NCBI RefSeq assembly: GCF_017983445.1
Contig: NZ_JAGOBJ010000006.1
Coordinates: 117,485 to 181,484, forward strand
DNA length: 64,000 nt
Reading direction: 5' to 3'
DNA from: Halomonas sp.
Lineage (GTDB): Bacteria > Pseudomonadota > Gammaproteobacteria > Pseudomonadales > Halomonadaceae
Below the pieces are notes generated by a model, which was not told where the DNA came from, did no database searches, and saw only the letters and a list, made by a program, of their open reading frames with translations. Positions 1 through 9,450 of this stretch are shown one piece after another (within the stretch, counting starts at the first letter, position 1; the number at the start of each line of letters is the position of its first letter). Both the position numbers and the translations under genes were made by a program.

Positions 1-773
1 TGTTCAAAAAGGCGTTGCAATTGACGGGAAGACACCCCGCTTCGCTTGGCGATGTCAGCTAACGATAGCGGCGCCTCCAGGTGGCGCTCCATCAACGCTA
101 CAGCCTCGATAAGGGGACGATGGTGAGTGCCAAGCCTGCGCGCTAACGACATGCGCTGCTGATCACTACGGCGACGTAACCGCTCATGTATAAGCTGCTC
201 GGAGACATCCACGGCCAGCTTGGTGCCATGGCGTCGAGCGATAACTTCCAACGCCATATCCATTGCTGCGGCTCCCCCCGCACAGGAGAAGCGACGCTCA
301 CTCAGCTCGAATAACTCATCAGAGGTTTCAATCATTGGGTAACGTTCGCGAAAAGCTGGCAGGCTTTCCCAATGCAGAGTAATGCGCTCGCCTTTCAATA
401 GCTTGGCGGCTGCCAGCAAAAAGCCGCCAGTGTCTAACCCGCCGAGTACACACCCTGCTTGATCCAGGCGATGCAGCCAAGCCATTAGCGGTCGGCTCAG
501 ATGTGCCTCAGGGTCAAAACCACCGCATAAAGCTAGTGAAGGTAAATCCAACACACGCCCTATTGGCTGATCCACCAGTAATGTCATCTCATTGCTCGCC
601 GTTACCGGGTCACCATCCAAGCTAAACAGTGTCCACTCGAATAACGTTTTGCCACTGATACGATTGGCAATCCGCAGTGGCTCCACGGCGGAAAAGAAAG
701 CCATCATGGAAAAACGTGGTAACAGCAAAAAACCGATACGTTCAGGCAAAGGCCCTGTGTAGTGCAGACGCAA
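1..773 (-). CDS. GlxA/GbdR-type AraC-family transcriptional regulator (C-terminus beyond window)
   Basis: The reading frame has an N-terminal DJ-1/PfpI-like domain (residues about 10-190) with the sequence SMMAFFSAVEPLRIANR, followed by the start of an AraC-type helix-turn-helix (ending LADIAKRSGVSSRQLQRLFE) that runs off the left edge. This architecture is that of GlxA-family activators; the SAVEPLR motif recalls GbdR/CdhR-type regulators of betaine and carnitine catabolism, but the ligand cannot be read from sequence. The start is taken as TTG at 773 because AAGGGG lies five bases upstream; an internal ATG pair about 23 codons later is an alternative. It lies just beyond the end of the nar operon on the same strand and probably has its own transcript. 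Confidence 0.8.
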   Translation of the reverse strand, partial: MRLHYTGPLPERIGFLLLPRFSMMAFFSAVEPLRIANRISGKTLFEWTLFSLDGDPVTASNEMTLLVDQPIGRVLDLPSLALCGGFDPEAHLSRPLMAWLHRLDQAGCVLGGLDTGGFLLAAAKLLKGERITLHWESLPAFRERYPMIETSDELFELSERRFSCAGGAAAMDMALEVIARRHGTKLAVDVSEQLIHERLRRRSDQQRMSLARRLGTHHRPLIEAVALMERHLEAPLSLADIAKRSGVSSRQLQRLFE

Positions 774-816
774 GGTTGCCCCTTCTCGTTAGTTAATCGT
801 TATTGTAGCATCCACT

Positions 817-1638
817 TTATTGCATCAAGCTGCCACCGGCATCGTCATCCAGAACGATCCCTTCGACACCGATGTCGCTTTCCAGCGCCAGCAGATAGTA
901 ACGTAATGCACGGCGCGTCACCTGCTCCCGCAGGCTATGGCGCACCCGGTCGGCCACCTGATCAAACGGCAACGCTCGCCCTTCCCGGCGCTCGTCGATA
1001 CTTACCACATGCCAGCCGTAACGCGATGCCAACGGGCGCTTGTAAAGTCCTTCGGGCAGGTGCTGCAAGGCGCGATCCAGTTCGGGCACAGTCTGCCCCG
1101 GCACCAGCCAGCCCAGATCACCGTCCATCTCCTTGGAAGGACAGGCGGAGTGATGCTGGGTAAATTCGGCAAACCGTTCGGGTATTCGAGTCAGTTCGTT
1201 AAGCAGCTTCTCGCCAAGCTGGTACGCCTCATCGCGGCCATCTGAATCATCCGGCGCTGCCGCCAGTAGAATATGCCGCACACGCAGTTGGGTCGGTTCG
1301 CTGAAGCGCTCGCGATGAGTATCAACAAAGCGCTGACAATCCGCCTCATTCGGTTCGGGCACGTCCAGTTCCTGTTCGAGCAAGGCGGCAATTGCCGTGT
1401 CCTCTTGAGCCTCGGTCGGCTCCTGAGACGGCATCAGGCCAAGCGCATTGGCCCGCTGGCGCAGCAACTCTCTGACCACCAAAGCGCGGGCCGCCTTTAG
1501 CTGGGCCTCCCCCGCCGTTTCGGCGGGGTGATACTGCATTTCCAGCGCAATCGTTGCTTCATCGATACTGGTGTCGCCGACGCGTACCAGGGGCGCTGCA
1601 GCGCCGCCGGGTAGTTGTTCGATATCAATCATCTGCAT
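817..1638 (-). CDS. PpiC-type (parvulin) peptidyl-prolyl cis-trans isomerase of the nar operon
   Basis: A 273-residue protein with a helical N-terminal part and a rotamase domain at about residues 125-235: HILLAAAPDD, GDLGWLVPGQ and YGWHVVSIDERREG are the usual parvulin blocks. No signal peptide is seen, so it should act in the cytoplasm. In Pseudomonas a PpiC/NifM-like gene follows narI in the same order, where it is thought to help fold or assemble the nitrate reductase; that role is inferred here from position. The start at 1638 lies 39 bp after the narI stop, so it is probably the last gene of narGHJI. Target protein unknown. Confidence 0.88.
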   Translation of the reverse strand: MQMIDIEQLPGGAAAPLVRVGDTSIDEATIALEMQYHPAETAGEAQLKAARALVVRELLRQRANALGLMPSQEPTEAQEDTAIAALLEQELDVPEPNEADCQRFVDTHRERFSEPTQLRVRHILLAAAPDDSDGRDEAYQLGEKLLNELTRIPERFAEFTQHHSACPSKEMDGDLGWLVPGQTVPELDRALQHLPEGLYKRPLASRYGWHVVSIDERREGRALPFDQVADRVRHSLREQVTRRALRYYLLALESDIGVEGIVLDDDAGGSLMQ

Positions 1639-1677
1639 GGTATTTTTCCCCTAATCCTGGCCAGGCAAAAGCCGAAT

Positions 1678-2370
1678 TTAGCCGCGGCGGCGGACAAGCT
1701 GATAACGCCGGGTTAAATACCCAAACGGCGCACTCCACACATGCACCAGCCGGGTGAACGGGAACAGCAGGATAATGGTCAGGCCGAGAAAGATATGCAC
1801 CTTGTAGATCCAGGAAACTTCCTGCATATAGTCCGCCGCGCCGCCGCTGAAGAACACGATGGCCTGCGCCCAGCTGGAAAGCGTCAGCATCATTTCGCCA
1901 TCCATATGCCCCAGTGAGAAGAAGATGGTGCCCATCCCCAGCCCCGCCTGAACAACGAGAATACCCAGAATCAGCGTGTCCATCAGGCTCGACGATTGAC
2001 GAACGCGGGGCATAAATATACGGCGATACAGCAACATGGCGCCGCCCACCAGGCACATGGCACCGGCGATCCCGCCAACCACGATCGCGACCAGTTGCTT
2101 GGTGCCGGCATGCAGAAATGGGGCATAGACCCAGTGTGGGGTGAGCATGCCCACCAGGTGGCCGAAGAAGATCACGATAATACCGACATGGAACAAATTG
2201 CTGGCCAGGCGCATGTTCTTGGAGGAAAGCATCTGGCTGGAACCGGTCTTCCAGGTGTACTGACCATGATCGAAACGGACCAGACTCCCGAGCAGAAACA
2301 CCGTGCCCGCAAGATAAGGGTAGTAACCGTAGATGAGGTGAGTGAAGTAGTGCGCAATCGCATCATGCAT
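1678..2370 (-). CDS. narI: Respiratory nitrate reductase gamma subunit (cytochrome b)
   Basis: NarI is the membrane cytochrome b that oxidises quinol and passes electrons to NarH. The 230 residues match the family length and contain five hydrophobic segments; the N-terminal block (IYGYYPYLAGTVFLLGSLVR), the GMLTPHWVY segment and the C-terminal FPFTRLVHVWSAPFGYLTRR block are characteristic, and the His residues in them include the haem b ligands of the family. It starts 13 bp after the narJ stop with GGAG about seven bases upstream. Fourth gene of narGHJI. Confidence 0.96.
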   Translation of the reverse strand: MHDAIAHYFTHLIYGYYPYLAGTVFLLGSLVRFDHGQYTWKTGSSQMLSSKNMRLASNLFHVGIIVIFFGHLVGMLTPHWVYAPFLHAGTKQLVAIVVGGIAGAMCLVGGAMLLYRRIFMPRVRQSSSLMDTLILGILVVQAGLGMGTIFFSLGHMDGEMMLTLSSWAQAIVFFSGGAADYMQEVSWIYKVHIFLGLTIILLFPFTRLVHVWSAPFGYLTRRYQLVRRRG

Positions 2371-2383
2371 GGCGGTTCTCCTA

Positions 2384-3169
2384 TTAACGATTGGCAGAAG
2401 AGGTTGGAGTGGTGGGCGTCATGATGCGCACGGCCTCGCTCTTAACAGTATGCTTGCGCTCAGCAAGACGACGGCCTTCGGCGGACTGCAGCGCGCAATC
2501 CTCATCTGACGTCGCCGAGAAGCGCACGGCCTCCTCTTCCCATACGGCATCCAGTGCTTCAGGCGTGTTGTCGGGTTTTTCCTGCTTGACCTGCGGCCGA
2601 TGTTCTTCGACATCGCCCTCGGCTCCGATCAACGCCAGAAGTGACAGCGGCACCAGGGCGTAATCTGCCCCGCGCTCTTCCAGGCGCGCGGTAAGCAGCG
2701 CCAGGATATGGCGTATTTCGCCCAGCCAGCGGCTGATCTCGGCGTCGTCGCACATGGACAGGTATTCGAGGAATACCGGCAAGTGGTCCGGCAACTCGCG
2801 GGCATCCAGTTCGAAACCGGCCGCATTGTATTCAGCCATCAGGTCGACCATGGCCTGACCACGATCGCGGGATTCGCCGTGAACGTGTTCGAACAACAGC
2901 AACGAGGTTGCACGGCCTTTATCGAACAGGGCCACGTACTCGGCCTGGAGTTCAAGCAGATCACCGTCGTGCAACTGCTGACACCACTGCATCAACGACG
3001 ACTTGAGAGCCGCCCCCAGGCGGCGCTCGGCGTTGAGGATTTCGCTAAGCTCGCCGCTGGCATCCTGCAACGCCTGAGTCGGATAATCGAGCAGACGGGC
3101 CAGTACCCGCAGGCTACGCATGCCTTGAACGGCCTGTTGCGATGGGGTTACCTGGGCGGCTTCAGTCAT
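2384..3169 (-). CDS. narJ: Nitrate reductase molybdenum cofactor assembly chaperone
   Basis: NarJ is a cytoplasmic TorD-family chaperone that holds apo-NarGH until the Mo-bisMGD cofactor and Fe-S clusters are in place. The all-helical N-terminal 180 residues contain the family signatures RLLDYPTQALQDASGEL, SLLLFEHVHGESRDRGQAM and ELPDHLPVFLEYLS. The remaining ~80 residues are low-complexity and charged, as is common in NarJ. The start at 3169 overlaps the narH stop by 8 bp and has a GAGGAG ribosome site, suggesting translational coupling. Confidence 0.95.
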   Translation of the reverse strand: MTEAAQVTPSQQAVQGMRSLRVLARLLDYPTQALQDASGELSEILNAERRLGAALKSSLMQWCQQLHDGDLLELQAEYVALFDKGRATSLLLFEHVHGESRDRGQAMVDLMAEYNAAGFELDARELPDHLPVFLEYLSMCDDAEISRWLGEIRHILALLTARLEERGADYALVPLSLLALIGAEGDVEEHRPQVKQEKPDNTPEALDAVWEEEAVRFSATSDEDCALQSAEGRRLAERKHTVKSEAVRIMTPTTPTSSANR

Positions 3170-4724
3170 GACGAGTCTCCTCGAGTTGCGGCTGCGGGTC
3201 GAATACTTCGACCGGTTTCACCAGAACGCTGGTCTGCTTGCGGCCGTTGAACAGGTTGGGCTGGCTTTCGCCATGGCAGCCATCGCCAAAGGTAAAGCCG
3301 CATCCGCCACGCTCAGGGAAGGCCTCAACCGCCATTTCGCGATGGCTGGTGGGGATCACAAAACGATCCTCGTAGTTGGCAATGGCCAGGTAACGGTACA
3401 TCTCTTCCACCTGGTCCTCGCTGAGCCCTACCGCATCGAGCACCTCGGTATTGGGGCTGCCTTCTACGTGCTTGCCCCGCATGTAAAGACGCATCGCCAT
3501 CAAGCGCTTGAGTGCCAGTACGACAGGCTCTTCTTCGCCAGCGGTCAGCATGTTGGCCAAGTACTTCACCGGAATACGCAGCGATTCGATCTTGGGTAGG
3601 ATGCCGTCAAACTCCACATGTCCCGCTTCGGCAGCAGACTGAATCGGCGAGAGCGGCGGCACATACCACACCATCGGCAAGGTGCGATATTCCGGGTGCA
3701 GCGGCAGCGCCAGCCCCCAGTCGATGGCCATTTTGTAAACCGGCGAAGCCTGGGCGGCCTTGATGACGTTTTCCTGAATGCCATCCCGCTTGGCCTGGGC
3801 AATCACTTCAGGGTCATGCGGGTCCAGGAAGATTTCGCACTGGCGGTGGTAGAGATCGCGCTCGTCGGGTGAGCTGGCCACTTCTTCAATGCGGTCGGCG
3901 TCGTAGAGCAATACGCCGAGGTAGCGAATGCGGCCCACACAGGTCTCGGAGCAAATGGTCGGCTGGCCGGACTCGATACGCGGGTAGCAGAAGATACACT
4001 TCTCGGACTTGCCACTCTTCCAGTTGTAATAGATTTTCTTGTAGGGGCAGCCGGAGATGCACATCCGCCAGCCGCGGCACTTGTCCTGGTCGATCAGGAC
4101 GATACCGTCCTCTTCGCGCTTGTAGATCGCACCGCTCGGGCAGGACGCGACGCAAGTAGGGTTCAAGCAGTGCTCGCAAAGGCGCGGCAGGTACATCATG
4201 AAGGTGTTTTCGAACTGGCCGTAGATATCCGCCTGGACCTTGTCGAAGTTGGCATCCTTGCGCCGCTTGGCAAACTCGGTGCCCAGGATCTCTTCCCAGT
4301 TCGGGCCCCATTCGATCTTTTGCATGCGTTTGCCGGAAATCAGCGAGCGCGGGCGCGCCACCGGCTGATGCTGGCCAATTTTGGCGGTATGCAGGTGTTG
4401 ATAGTCGAACGTGAACGGTTCGTAGTAGTCGTCCATTTCGGGCAGGTCGGGGTTGGCAAAGATATTTGCCAGCACCCGCCATTTGCCACCGATGCGCGGC
4501 TCGATCCGGCCGTCGGCACGGCGCATCCAACCGCCCTTCCACTTGGCCTGGTTCTCCCACTCCTTGGGATAACCGATGCCGGGCTTGGTCTCGACGTTGT
4601 TGAACCAGGCGTACTCCATACCTTCGCGGCTGGTCCAGACATTCTTGCAGGTTACCGAGCACGTATGGCAGCCGATACACTTGTCGAGGTTGAGGACCAT
4701 GCCTACTTGGGAGCGGATCTTCAT
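3162..4724 (-). CDS. narH: Respiratory nitrate reductase beta subunit (Fe-S)
   Basis: NarH carries the four Fe-S clusters that relay electrons from NarI haem to NarG. The 520 residues show the expected cysteine groups: CIGCHTCSVTCKNVW near the N-terminus, CEHCLNPTCVASCPSGAIY near residue 185, CRGWRMCISGCPYKK (Trp replaces one Cys, giving the 3Fe-4S cluster of the family) and CIFCYPRIESGQPTICSETC. Start ATG at 4724 overlaps the narG stop by 4 bp (ATGA) and is preceded by AGGAGG. Confidence 0.97.
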   Translation of the reverse strand: MKIRSQVGMVLNLDKCIGCHTCSVTCKNVWTSREGMEYAWFNNVETKPGIGYPKEWENQAKWKGGWMRRADGRIEPRIGGKWRVLANIFANPDLPEMDDYYEPFTFDYQHLHTAKIGQHQPVARPRSLISGKRMQKIEWGPNWEEILGTEFAKRRKDANFDKVQADIYGQFENTFMMYLPRLCEHCLNPTCVASCPSGAIYKREEDGIVLIDQDKCRGWRMCISGCPYKKIYYNWKSGKSEKCIFCYPRIESGQPTICSETCVGRIRYLGVLLYDADRIEEVASSPDERDLYHRQCEIFLDPHDPEVIAQAKRDGIQENVIKAAQASPVYKMAIDWGLALPLHPEYRTLPMVWYVPPLSPIQSAAEAGHVEFDGILPKIESLRIPVKYLANMLTAGEEEPVVLALKRLMAMRLYMRGKHVEGSPNTEVLDAVGLSEDQVEEMYRYLAIANYEDRFVIPTSHREMAVEAFPERGGCGFTFGDGCHGESQPNLFNGRKQTSVLVKPVEVFDPQPQLEETRHD

Positions 4725-7700
4725 TTCACGGCCTCCTGAACGCTGTCATTGCCTTCGCCATCCAGCCAGTCAACGTGCTTCATCTTGCGTACCAGCACGA
4801 ACTCATCGCGGTTTGAGCCGACAGTGCCGTAGTAATTGAAACTGTAAGAGAGCTGCGCGTAGCCGCCGATCATATGGGTGGGCTTGGGGCAAACACGGGT
4901 CACGGAGTTGTGAATCCCGCCTCGGGTACCGGTGATCTCGGAGCCCGGCACGTTCACCTGACGCTCCTGGGCGTGGTACATCATCACCATGCCGTCCTTG
5001 ACCCGTTGGCTGACCACGGCCCGCGCCGCAATCGAGCCGTTGGCGTTGTAGACCTCGATCCAGTCGTTGTCCTGGATATCGATTTCCGCGGCGTCCGCCT
5101 CGGAGAGCCACACTACCGGGCCACCACGGTTGAGCGTCAACATCAGCAGGTTGTCGGAGTAGGTGGAGTGGATGCCCCACTTCTGGTGCGGTGTGAGGAA
5201 GTTCAACGCCTTGCTCTTGAAGCCGTTATCGGCGGGAAGTTGAAAGCCCTTGGCGGCCTTGGTGTCGATGGGCGGACGATAGACCAGCAGACTTTCACCG
5301 AAGGCACGCATCCAGGCGTGATCCTGATAGAACTGCTGACGGCCACTCACGGTGCGCCAGGGAATCAGCTCATGAACGTTGGTGTAACCGGCGTTATAAG
5401 AGACATGCTCGTCTTCAAGACCAGACCAGGTCGGGCTTGAAATAATCTTGCGCGGCTGAGCAACGATATCGCGGAAGCGAATCTTCTCTTCATGCTTGGG
5501 CCTTGCCAGGTGGGTATGGTCGCGTCCAGTAATCTTGGAGAGCGCATCCCACGCTTTTACCGCCACCTGGCCATTGGTTTCCGGCGCCAGGGTCAGAATC
5601 ATCTCGGCGGCATCTATAGCGCTATCGATCAACGGGCGGCCTTTGTGCGGGCCATCTAGTTTGCGATGGTTGAGTTTACCCAGCAGCTCGACTTCAGCAT
5701 CGGTATTCCAGGCGATACCCTTGCCGCCGTTGCCGATGCTTTCCAGCAAAGGCCCTACGGAGGTGAAGCGCTCATAGGTTTCCGGGTAGTTGCGCTTGAC
5801 CTCGATCAGCGATGGCATGGTCTTGCCAGGAATGGCCTCGCACTCACCGTTTTTCCAATCCATTACCGCCGGCTGGGCCAACTCTCCAGGGGAGTCGTGC
5901 TGCATTGGCAGCGTGACCAGATCGGTCTCCTCTCCCAGGTGGCCGACACACACCTTGGAAAACGCCTTGGCAATGCCCTTGTAGATGTCCCAGTCGCTGC
6001 GCGATTCCCACGCCGGGTCGGTCGCTGCGGTCAACGGGTGGATAAAGGGGTGCATGTCAGAGGTGTTGAGATCGTTCTTCTCGTACCAGGTCGCCGTCGG
6101 CAAAACGATATCCGAGTAGAGGCAGGTAGTGGACATACGGAAATCCAGCGTCACCAGCAGGTCGAGCTTGCCTTCCGGTGCCTCGTCACGCCACACCACT
6201 TCTTCGGGTTTCTGGCCGCCGAAGTCACCCAGGTCCTTGCCCTGAATACCGTGACGGGTACCCAGCAGGTACTTGAGCATGTACTCATGGCCCTTGCCAG
6301 AGCTGCCCAGCAGGTTGGAGCGCCAGATGAACATGTTGCGCGGGAAGTTCTGCGGCGCATCCGGGTCTTCTGCGGCAAAACGCAGCTCGCCACCCTTGAG
6401 CTGCGAAACGGCGTAGTCGGCGGTCGACATGCCTGCCGCTTCGGCTTTTTTCGCCAGACGCAGCGGGTTAGTGCCCAGCTGAGGTGCAGACGGCAGCCAG
6501 CCCATACGCTCGGCGCGCACGTTGAAATCGATCAGGCTGCCCGGATAATCCTCGACCTTGGCCAGCGGTGAAAGAATCTCCTTTATCTCAAGCTTCTCGT
6601 AGCGCCACTGGGAGGAGTGGTTGTAGAAGAAGGAGGTAGAGTTCATGTGCCGCGGCGGGCGCTGCCAGTCAAGGCCAAAGGCTAGCGGGGTCCAGCCGGT
6701 TTGCGGGCGCAACTTCTCCTGGCCCACATAGTGCGCCCAGCCGCCGCCGCTCTGGCCGATACAGCCACACATGACCAGCATGTTGATCAGACCACGGTAA
6801 TTCATGTCCATATGGTACCAGTGGTTCATGCCGGCACCCACGATGATCATGCTGCGTCCGTTAGTCTTATTGGCATTATCGGCGAACTCACGGGCGATGC
6901 GGGCGCACTGCTTCGCCGGGACGCCGGTAATTTTCTCCTGCCACGCCGGGGTATAAGGGCGAATTTGGTCATAGGAGGTCGCGCCATCGTCCTCGCTGTC
7001 GCTGACGAAGCCACGGTCGATACCGTAGTTGGCACACATCAGGTCAAAAACGGTAACCGCCAGCATTTCGCTGCCATCGGCTCTTTTCAACCGCTTGGCG
7101 GGCAAATTGTGGAACAGCAGGTCATCGGCGGCGCCAACACCGGCACCTTTTACGTGTTTGAAGTGTTCATGCTCGATGCCACCGAAGTAGGGAAACGCCA
7201 CGCGTGCGACGCTATCGTGATGCGTGGACAAACTCAGAAGCGGCTTGATTTCGGTGCCTTCGGCATCTAATGATTCCAGGTTCCACTTGCCCACTTCATC
7301 GCCGGTTTCACCCCAGCGGAAGCCGATGGAGCCACGTGGCACTACCAACTGATCACGAGTTTCATCCCAGGCGACGGTTTTCCACTCGGGATTATTCTCC
7401 TGACCGAGTGCGGCATCGAAATCACTGGCCCGCAGCTGGCGGCCTGGAGCAAAGCTTCCATCCTCACGTGGCTCAAGCTCCACCATAAACGGCATATCGG
7501 TATAGCAGCGCACGTAGTCGGTGAAATAGACGCTGGGATTCTCGAGGTGGAATTCCTTGAGAATGACATGCCCCATGGCCATCGCGAGTGCGGCATCGGT
7601 GCCCTGCTTGGCAGACAGCCACTCATCGGTCAGCTTGGACACCTCGGCGTAGTCCGGGGTAATCGAGACGGTCTTGGTGCCCTTGTAGCGCACCTCGGTA

Positions 7701-8503
7701 AAGAAGTGTGCATCTGGAGTACGTGTCTGGGGTACGTTGGAACCCCAGGCGATGATGTAGCTGGAGTTGTACCAGTCGGCGGACTCCGGGACGTCGGTCT
7801 GCTCGCCCCAGGTCATGGGTGATGCTGGCGGCAGATCGCAGTACCAGTCGTAGAAGCTCATGCACACACCGCCGATCAGCGAAAGGTAGCGGCTACCCGC
7901 CGCGTAGCTGACCATCGACATGGCGGGAATCGGCGAGAAGCCGATGATGCGGTCCGGGCCATACTGCTTGGCGGTATAGACGTTGGAGGCTGCAACCAGC
8001 TCGTTGAGTTCGTCCCAGTCACCGCGCACAAAGCCGCCCATGCCGCGGGCACTCTTGTACTGCTTGGTCTTGGCCGGGTCTTCGACGATGGAGGCCCAGG
8101 CGTCTACCGGGTCCGGGTTGGCCTTGAGCGCCTCGCGCCATAAGGCCAGCAGCGGCTTGCGAATCAGCGGATACTTGAGGCGATTGGCGCTGTACAGGTA
8201 CCAGGAGTAGCTGGCGCCACGCGGACAGCCACGCGGTTCGTGGTTGGGCAGGTCAGGACGGGTACGCGGATAGTCGGTCTGCTGAGTTTCCCAGGTCACC
8301 AGGCCGTTCTTGACATAGATTTTCCAGCTGCACGAGCCGGTACAGTTCACACCGTGAGTACTGCGGACAACCTTGTCATGCTGCCAGCGGGCGCGGTAAC
8401 TATCTTCCCACTCGCGGGATTCGCTGCGTAGCTCGCCGTGCTCGTTAGCAAAGGGCTCGCGCGACTTGCGGAAGAAATTCAGCCGATCTATGAAGTGACT
8501 CAT
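4721..8503 (-). CDS. narG: Respiratory nitrate reductase alpha subunit (Mo-bisMGD)
   Basis: NarG is the catalytic subunit reducing nitrate to nitrite on the cytoplasmic face of the membrane. The 1260-residue product begins MSHFIDRLNFFRK; HGVNCTGSCSWKIYVKNGLV (His plus Cys ligands of cluster FS0) lies near residue 50, and the SADWYNSSYIIAWGSN block carries the Asp that ligates Mo in this family. No Tat signal is present beyond the vestigial N-terminus seen in NarG proteins. I chose ATG at 8503 because GGAG precedes it and the conserved N-terminus starts here; an upstream in-frame ATG at 8554 would add 17 unrelated residues. First gene of narGHJI-ppiC. Confidence 0.97.
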   Translation of the reverse strand: MSHFIDRLNFFRKSREPFANEHGELRSESREWEDSYRARWQHDKVVRSTHGVNCTGSCSWKIYVKNGLVTWETQQTDYPRTRPDLPNHEPRGCPRGASYSWYLYSANRLKYPLIRKPLLALWREALKANPDPVDAWASIVEDPAKTKQYKSARGMGGFVRGDWDELNELVAASNVYTAKQYGPDRIIGFSPIPAMSMVSYAAGSRYLSLIGGVCMSFYDWYCDLPPASPMTWGEQTDVPESADWYNSSYIIAWGSNVPQTRTPDAHFFTEVRYKGTKTVSITPDYAEVSKLTDEWLSAKQGTDAALAMAMGHVILKEFHLENPSVYFTDYVRCYTDMPFMVELEPREDGSFAPGRQLRASDFDAALGQENNPEWKTVAWDETRDQLVVPRGSIGFRWGETGDEVGKWNLESLDAEGTEIKPLLSLSTHHDSVARVAFPYFGGIEHEHFKHVKGAGVGAADDLLFHNLPAKRLKRADGSEMLAVTVFDLMCANYGIDRGFVSDSEDDGATSYDQIRPYTPAWQEKITGVPAKQCARIAREFADNANKTNGRSMIIVGAGMNHWYHMDMNYRGLINMLVMCGCIGQSGGGWAHYVGQEKLRPQTGWTPLAFGLDWQRPPRHMNSTSFFYNHSSQWRYEKLEIKEILSPLAKVEDYPGSLIDFNVRAERMGWLPSAPQLGTNPLRLAKKAEAAGMSTADYAVSQLKGGELRFAAEDPDAPQNFPRNMFIWRSNLLGSSGKGHEYMLKYLLGTRHGIQGKDLGDFGGQKPEEVVWRDEAPEGKLDLLVTLDFRMSTTCLYSDIVLPTATWYEKNDLNTSDMHPFIHPLTAATDPAWESRSDWDIYKGIAKAFSKVCVGHLGEETDLVTLPMQHDSPGELAQPAVMDWKNGECEAIPGKTMPSLIEVKRNYPETYERFTSVGPLLESIGNGGKGIAWNTDAEVELLGKLNHRKLDGPHKGRPLIDSAIDAAEMILTLAPETNGQVAVKAWDALSKITGRDHTHLARPKHEEKIRFRDIVAQPRKIISSPTWSGLEDEHVSYNAGYTNVHELIPWRTVSGRQQFYQDHAWMRAFGESLLVYRPPIDTKAAKGFQLPADNGFKSKALNFLTPHQKWGIHSTYSDNLLMLTLNRGGPVVWLSEADAAEIDIQDNDWIEVYNANGSIAARAVVSQRVKDGMVMMYHAQERQVNVPGSEITGTRGGIHNSVTRVCPKPTHMIGGYAQLSYSFNYYGTVGSNRDEFVLVRKMKHVDWLDGEGNDSVQEAVK

Positions 8504-8804
8504 GGTCGATCTCCGGGCTCCTCGGAAAATTGCGTACCCTAAAGTGGGTTCCATGGAGAGAAGTCTGCGTGATCGATCAGCAAATTACTGCGTGGTTACC
8601 TCCATATACACCCCTTCTACCCCCAAGGTGATAGAGCGGCCGGTACAAGGGAATAGACCCACGGAGGTGGCGATTTACAGCCGGTTTAAGCAAGGCACTC
8701 TTCTCGCTTGACAGAACATCTGATACGGCTTAATCCTGAATAGGAGTATCACGACGTGATATACAAGCGTTGATGACAACGCCAAACGAGCGGGAGATGA
8801 ACTC
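8504..8804. promoter_or_regulatory. Divergent intergenic region: narG promoter and Yip1-like gene promoter
   Basis: This 301-bp gap separates narG (minus) from a Yip1-like gene (plus). An imperfect NarL-like dyad lies near narG at 8535-8550 (TACCCTA, 2 bp, GTGGGTT; each half 5 of 7 to the NarL heptamer). More TACCYC-like heptamers cluster at about 8597-8630, and AGGAGTA at 8742-8748 fits the heptamer consensus in the other orientation. The palindrome TGATCGATCA is near 8571. I do not see a convincing FNR/Anr box (TTGAT-N4-ATCAA). Anaerobic, nitrate-responsive control of narG is therefore expected from context and weakly supported by sites. Confidence 0.45.
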
Positions 8805-9371
8805 ATGACCCCTTTAGCCGTTATTCAACTGCCTTTCACCCAGCAGGGTGGCTGGAAACGCCTGCACCAGCATAGCCCTTCCATTGCCACGCTGGCGTGG
8901 TGCGTGGTGTTACCCATGTCGCTACTCCCGCCGCTGATGCTTTATTATGCAGGCACCCACTACGGGGATGGTTTCGTATCAGGCTTCGCCGACCGGCAAT
9001 GGCGCTTCATCACCACTATCCTGTTTTTGGCCGAACTGCTCACCTTCTTCGTGATGGGCTGGTTAATTCATGCTGTTGTCAACAGCGACCGCGAGCTTTC
9101 CATCAGCTACCACGGTGCCTATCTGATAGCGGCACTGGCGCCGCTCCCCTTGTGGTCTGCCGCATTTGCACTACTGATACCCAATCTGCTATTTAATGCC
9201 GCGGTGGTACTGGTGATGCTCGGTATCTCTTGCAGCCTGGTTTACCACGGCTTACAGGCTCTGTGTGAACGCAAGGCTAACGATGTCACTACCATGTCGG
9301 TGACTTACACTGTCATGGCTGCCGGTGTGCTGGCATGGGGTATGCTGATGGCTATTGTATGGGCCTATTGA
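8805..9371 (+). CDS. Yip1-family-like multi-pass membrane protein, paralogue 1
   Basis: A 188-residue integral membrane protein with about five hydrophobic helices and the motif LPPLMLYYAGTHYGDGF. It is strongly similar over its entire length to the product of 17416-17982: the same length, same N-terminal FKLPF/IQLPF...GW motif, ISCSL(V/I)YHGLQALC and a final (A/V)IWAY. The pattern fits the bacterial Yip1-domain membrane proteins, whose function is unknown. It is divergent from narG and convergent with the SirB gene. GGGAG lies upstream of ATG. A respiratory role is only suggested by its position. Confidence 0.75.
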   Translation: MTPLAVIQLPFTQQGGWKRLHQHSPSIATLAWCVVLPMSLLPPLMLYYAGTHYGDGFVSGFADRQWRFITTILFLAELLTFFVMGWLIHAVVNSDRELSISYHGAYLIAALAPLPLWSAAFALLIPNLLFNAAVVLVMLGISCSLVYHGLQALCERKANDVTTMSVTYTVMAAGVLAWGMLMAIVWAY

Positions 9372-9450
9372 TGCCGGTTTCGGATGCAGAATGGGGAAGG
9401 GCAACGAAGAATTCGGACATGGCGCCGCCAGAAGCCATACCTTCAAGCCC

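Noticed and set aside
4170-4739. Long antisense frames over narG, narH and narJ
   Set aside because: Products have no recognisable domains and exactly mirror codon-biased, conserved nar genes.
8560-8590. FNR/Anr box at TGATCGATCA upstream of narG
   Set aside because: The dyad has a 2-bp centre, not the 4-bp centre of TTGAT-N4-ATCAA, and lacks the TT/AA ends.
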